From a bacterium (GTDB lineage: Bacteria; Planctomycetota; SZUA-567): 64,000 nucleotides of DNA. The stretch spans positions 84,478 through 148,477 of the forward strand of contig QKCJ01000005.1 of the NCBI GenBank assembly GCA_003245715.1, given 5' to 3'. The notes below the pieces were generated by a model that saw only the letters and a list, made by a program, of their open reading frames with translations, ran no database searches and had not been told where the DNA came from. Below are positions 62,239-64,000 of this stretch, piece by piece. Numbering within the stretch: position 1 is the first letter of the stretch; each line of letters begins with the position of its first letter. The position numbers and the translations under genes were made by a program.

Positions 62239-63861
62239 CTATTTTGTGTATTGACGAAGTTGGGCGGGGTTGGCTGTCTGCTTCTGTTTGCTGCGGATAC
62301 GCTTGGCCAGATCGCGCAGGACCTGACTTTTTGCCATATCCAGAATCTGACTTCCCTGATGATTTTTGCCGCGGTTTAATTTCTGCAAGCGATCCAGACT
62401 CCCGAGCATCGGCTTAAGATTTCCTGAAGTACCGGAGAGTGTAAAATCAGGAGCAATAACTGCGTCACTGCCAATAATAATATTACGGCGCGCGGAAGAA
62501 TTCAGCCAGGCAATGACCGACACAATAATAATCCCGATAATCACCAGCGCCAGCGAGATAATAAAGATACTCGCATAATAAGGGCGCTGCTCGACCAGAT
62601 CACGAATCTTGTATTTATAGGCAACATTCGGCAGGCTGACATATAACGCAATTGACCAGTTCTGCGGGGCTATCGTCTCGGAACGCAGATAGAGCCGGTA
62701 CTGTGTCTGGGTGTTATTCCAGCCATTGGTTGTTATTCTAGGGCTTGCAGCAGAAGCATCATCGCCAAAGCCCCCAACAACTGTTACTTTATCCTTGAAA
62801 ATATAACCGCTGATTCTGATATCATTTACCGGATTAGCGCTGCCGGTAGAGCCTTCGGAATTTCTGCCCGTATAAAATTTATCCAGCCCAAGCCGCTGAT
62901 TTAAAATAGCAACCAACTCCTGAGGCGAAACTTTCGGGGCGACATTGATATCAGCCAGCACCGTCCGCAGAACCCAATGATAACTCTTTCCAGCGACTGA
63001 AAATAGAAGCGTTCTGGATGCTTCGCCACGCACCTCATCAAGTGTCGCCTTGCCGCCACCAAGAGCCATCAGTAAATGCCCTCCCGCCTCTGCAACCGTA
63101 AAGGTACAGCTATCTGGCAGCAGGCTCTCAAGATCCGGCCCGCACTCACGCAATAGCTTAACCGGCCAGTCTTCAGGGAGTTCCCGGTCATTTTTCAATT
63201 TCTCAAGGCTCTGTGCGAGCTGAATATCCTTCAAGGAAGAACTGGAGAACTCATTGATAATATCGCGTATTTTATCCTGTTCGGTTTTTACTGTGGAGCT
63301 GCTGTTAAAAAAATTATTCACATCGGTGTTGTCAACATTAACCCCATCTGTTGTTGATTTTGACGTAGTCTCTGTCATCGCGTTTAATTTTTCCGGTGTG
63401 ATTTTCTCCGCAAGCTGCGCCGCCCTGCCCGCCTGATCTCTGGCAATTTCAGCAAGCTTGTCACGTTGCTGCGTTAAATGCTCGTTTTGACGCCTGACCT
63501 CCTCGGCCTCCCGCTTGACCAGCGCCGCCTGCAGGAAAACCTGAACATCACCGCAGATCGTCGCCGCTTCACGGGTCAAAGACTGCCTGACCTGTAAACG
63601 CATGGAATTACGGTCATTGATATATGACCTTGTTATTGCCGTGGCCTGATTTAATGTATAGCGGGTCTTGTTTTCCGTAGCCGAAATGAGGTTTTTCTGA
63701 TTGTCATCAACCATTCCGGTAATCACAATCACTGCCGCAACAATACACCCCAGCAACGCCAGACCTATAAATAAGGGAAGAAGTTTCCGGCCTGATTGGC
63801 CTTGAACCTTCTTGTGATCTTTCTCTTCAACCTCTTCAGGCATACTGGTATGATCGCCCAT
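62239..63861 (-). CDS. Hypothetical membrane protein with coiled coil
   Basis: 540 residues from ATG 63861 (GGGAG 9 nt upstream; a more upstream start lacks one). A charged cytoplasmic N-terminus (1-25), a membrane segment at about 28-50, a coiled coil at about 115-165, a large presumably periplasmic domain to about 420, a second membrane segment at about 430-455, and a basic C-terminal tail (KRIRSKQKQ). The architecture resembles a receptor with an extracytoplasmic sensor between two membrane spans, but no Cache, HAMP or output domain can be recognised. Function not assigned. Confidence 0.55.
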   Translation of the reverse strand: MGDHTSMPEEVEEKDHKKVQGQSGRKLLPLFIGLALLGCIVAAVIVITGMVDDNQKNLISATENKTRYTLNQATAITRSYINDRNSMRLQVRQSLTREAATICGDVQVFLQAALVKREAEEVRRQNEHLTQQRDKLAEIARDQAGRAAQLAEKITPEKLNAMTETTSKSTTDGVNVDNTDVNNFFNSSSTVKTEQDKIRDIINEFSSSSLKDIQLAQSLEKLKNDRELPEDWPVKLLRECGPDLESLLPDSCTFTVAEAGGHLLMALGGGKATLDEVRGEASRTLLFSVAGKSYHWVLRTVLADINVAPKVSPQELVAILNQRLGLDKFYTGRNSEGSTGSANPVNDIRISGYIFKDKVTVVGGFGDDASAASPRITTNGWNNTQTQYRLYLRSETIAPQNWSIALYVSLPNVAYKYKIRDLVEQRPYYASIFIISLALVIIGIIIVSVIAWLNSSARRNIIIGSDAVIAPDFTLSGTSGNLKPMLGSLDRLQKLNRGKNHQGSQILDMAKSQVLRDLAKRIRSKQKQTANPAQLRQYTK

Positions 63862-63937
63862 TAAAATTATCTCCCGGAATTTTTTTAATAACAAATTTAA
63901 AAAAATAATTATAAGTATAACCGCCCATGATTCAATA

Positions 63938-63943
63938 TATTAT
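63938..63943 (-). promoter_or_regulatory. Possible -10 box for the hypothetical membrane protein gene
   Basis: TATAAT on the minus strand (63943-63938), about 75 bp upstream of the ATG, without a good -35. The remaining bases to the window end show no gene. Confidence 0.3.
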
Positions 63944-64000
63944 AGAGTTCAAGTATCCAGCCCCTAACATAATTTTCACATTAGCCTCTTGAAACTGCTC

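Overview
The window looks like a core-chromosome segment of an anaerobic, fermentative, Gram-negative bacterium. Evidence for this is a trimeric NuoE/NuoF-like plus [FeFe]-hydrogenase set next to the NADH-sensing repressor Rex, several ferredoxin-type ATPases, Lgt plus a LolA-like secreted protein and a lipoprotein, and a single-subunit-type glycyl-tRNA synthetase. No phage, transposase, rRNA or CRISPR array was seen. A PVC-type lineage (Lentisphaerota or Kiritimatiellota) would fit, but that is a guess that only a marker-gene tree could settle. TTG and GTG starts are used fairly often (truA, the antiporter, tyrA, probably lgt).

Layout. 1-12.6 kb: the start of rlmN, a secreted DUF2225 protein, cobS, truA, a lipoprotein, a DHH phosphoesterase, a pseudo-receiver protein, a cation/proton antiporter fused to a PTS EIIA domain, then a minus-strand unit of ACT-malic enzyme, asparagine synthetase and a membrane protein. 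12.7-15.7 kb: argH, cbiL, coaX. 15.68-25.5 kb: one aromatic amino-acid operon, trpE-G-D-C-F-B-A-aroF-pheA-tyrA, preceded by a complete leader-peptide attenuator and closed by a strong terminator. 25.5-31 kb: tRNA-Gly(GCC), a PAS histidine kinase, a sodium/solute symporter, a 41-residue basic protein and glyS. 31.2-34.5 kb: a minus-strand unit of two NifX-like proteins, two MinD/ferredoxin ATPases and a Gly/Arg-rich protein, divergent from a DUF134 regulator across a 28-bp palindrome. 34.6-43.7 kb: STAS protein, SpoIIE-type phosphatase, sensory [FeFe]-hydrogenase homologue, Rex, and hydCBA. 43.7-64 kb: mostly housekeeping (CbiX-CbiC fusion, DppB-like permease, ABC-F, greA, aspC, thiG, LolA-like, lgt, scpB, ruvB, hybrid kinase, degenerate receiver-PilZ protein, proA, alaS, and an unknown membrane protein).

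Main discovery. A 26-codon leader peptide at 15748-15828, not part of any long reading frame, carries the run Thr-Trp-Arg-Phe-Trp-Tyr-Tyr plus three more Phe. It sits between a TTGACA promoter and two mutually exclusive hairpins (antiterminator 15865-15903, terminator 15891-15930), directly ahead of trpE. The control codons cover all three end products (Trp, Phe, Tyr) of the ten-gene operon, so this looks like a classical translation-coupled attenuator reading the whole aromatic pool. The enzymes agree with this: the DAHP synthase is a short form without an evident regulatory domain, and the Phe-binding ESRP motif of PheA is altered.

Second theme. A hydrogen/redox control module (Rex, a HydS-like protein that keeps the four H-cluster cysteines but has Ala at the proton-relay Cys, a PP2C phosphatase and a convergent STAS protein) flanks the catalytic hydrogenase operon.
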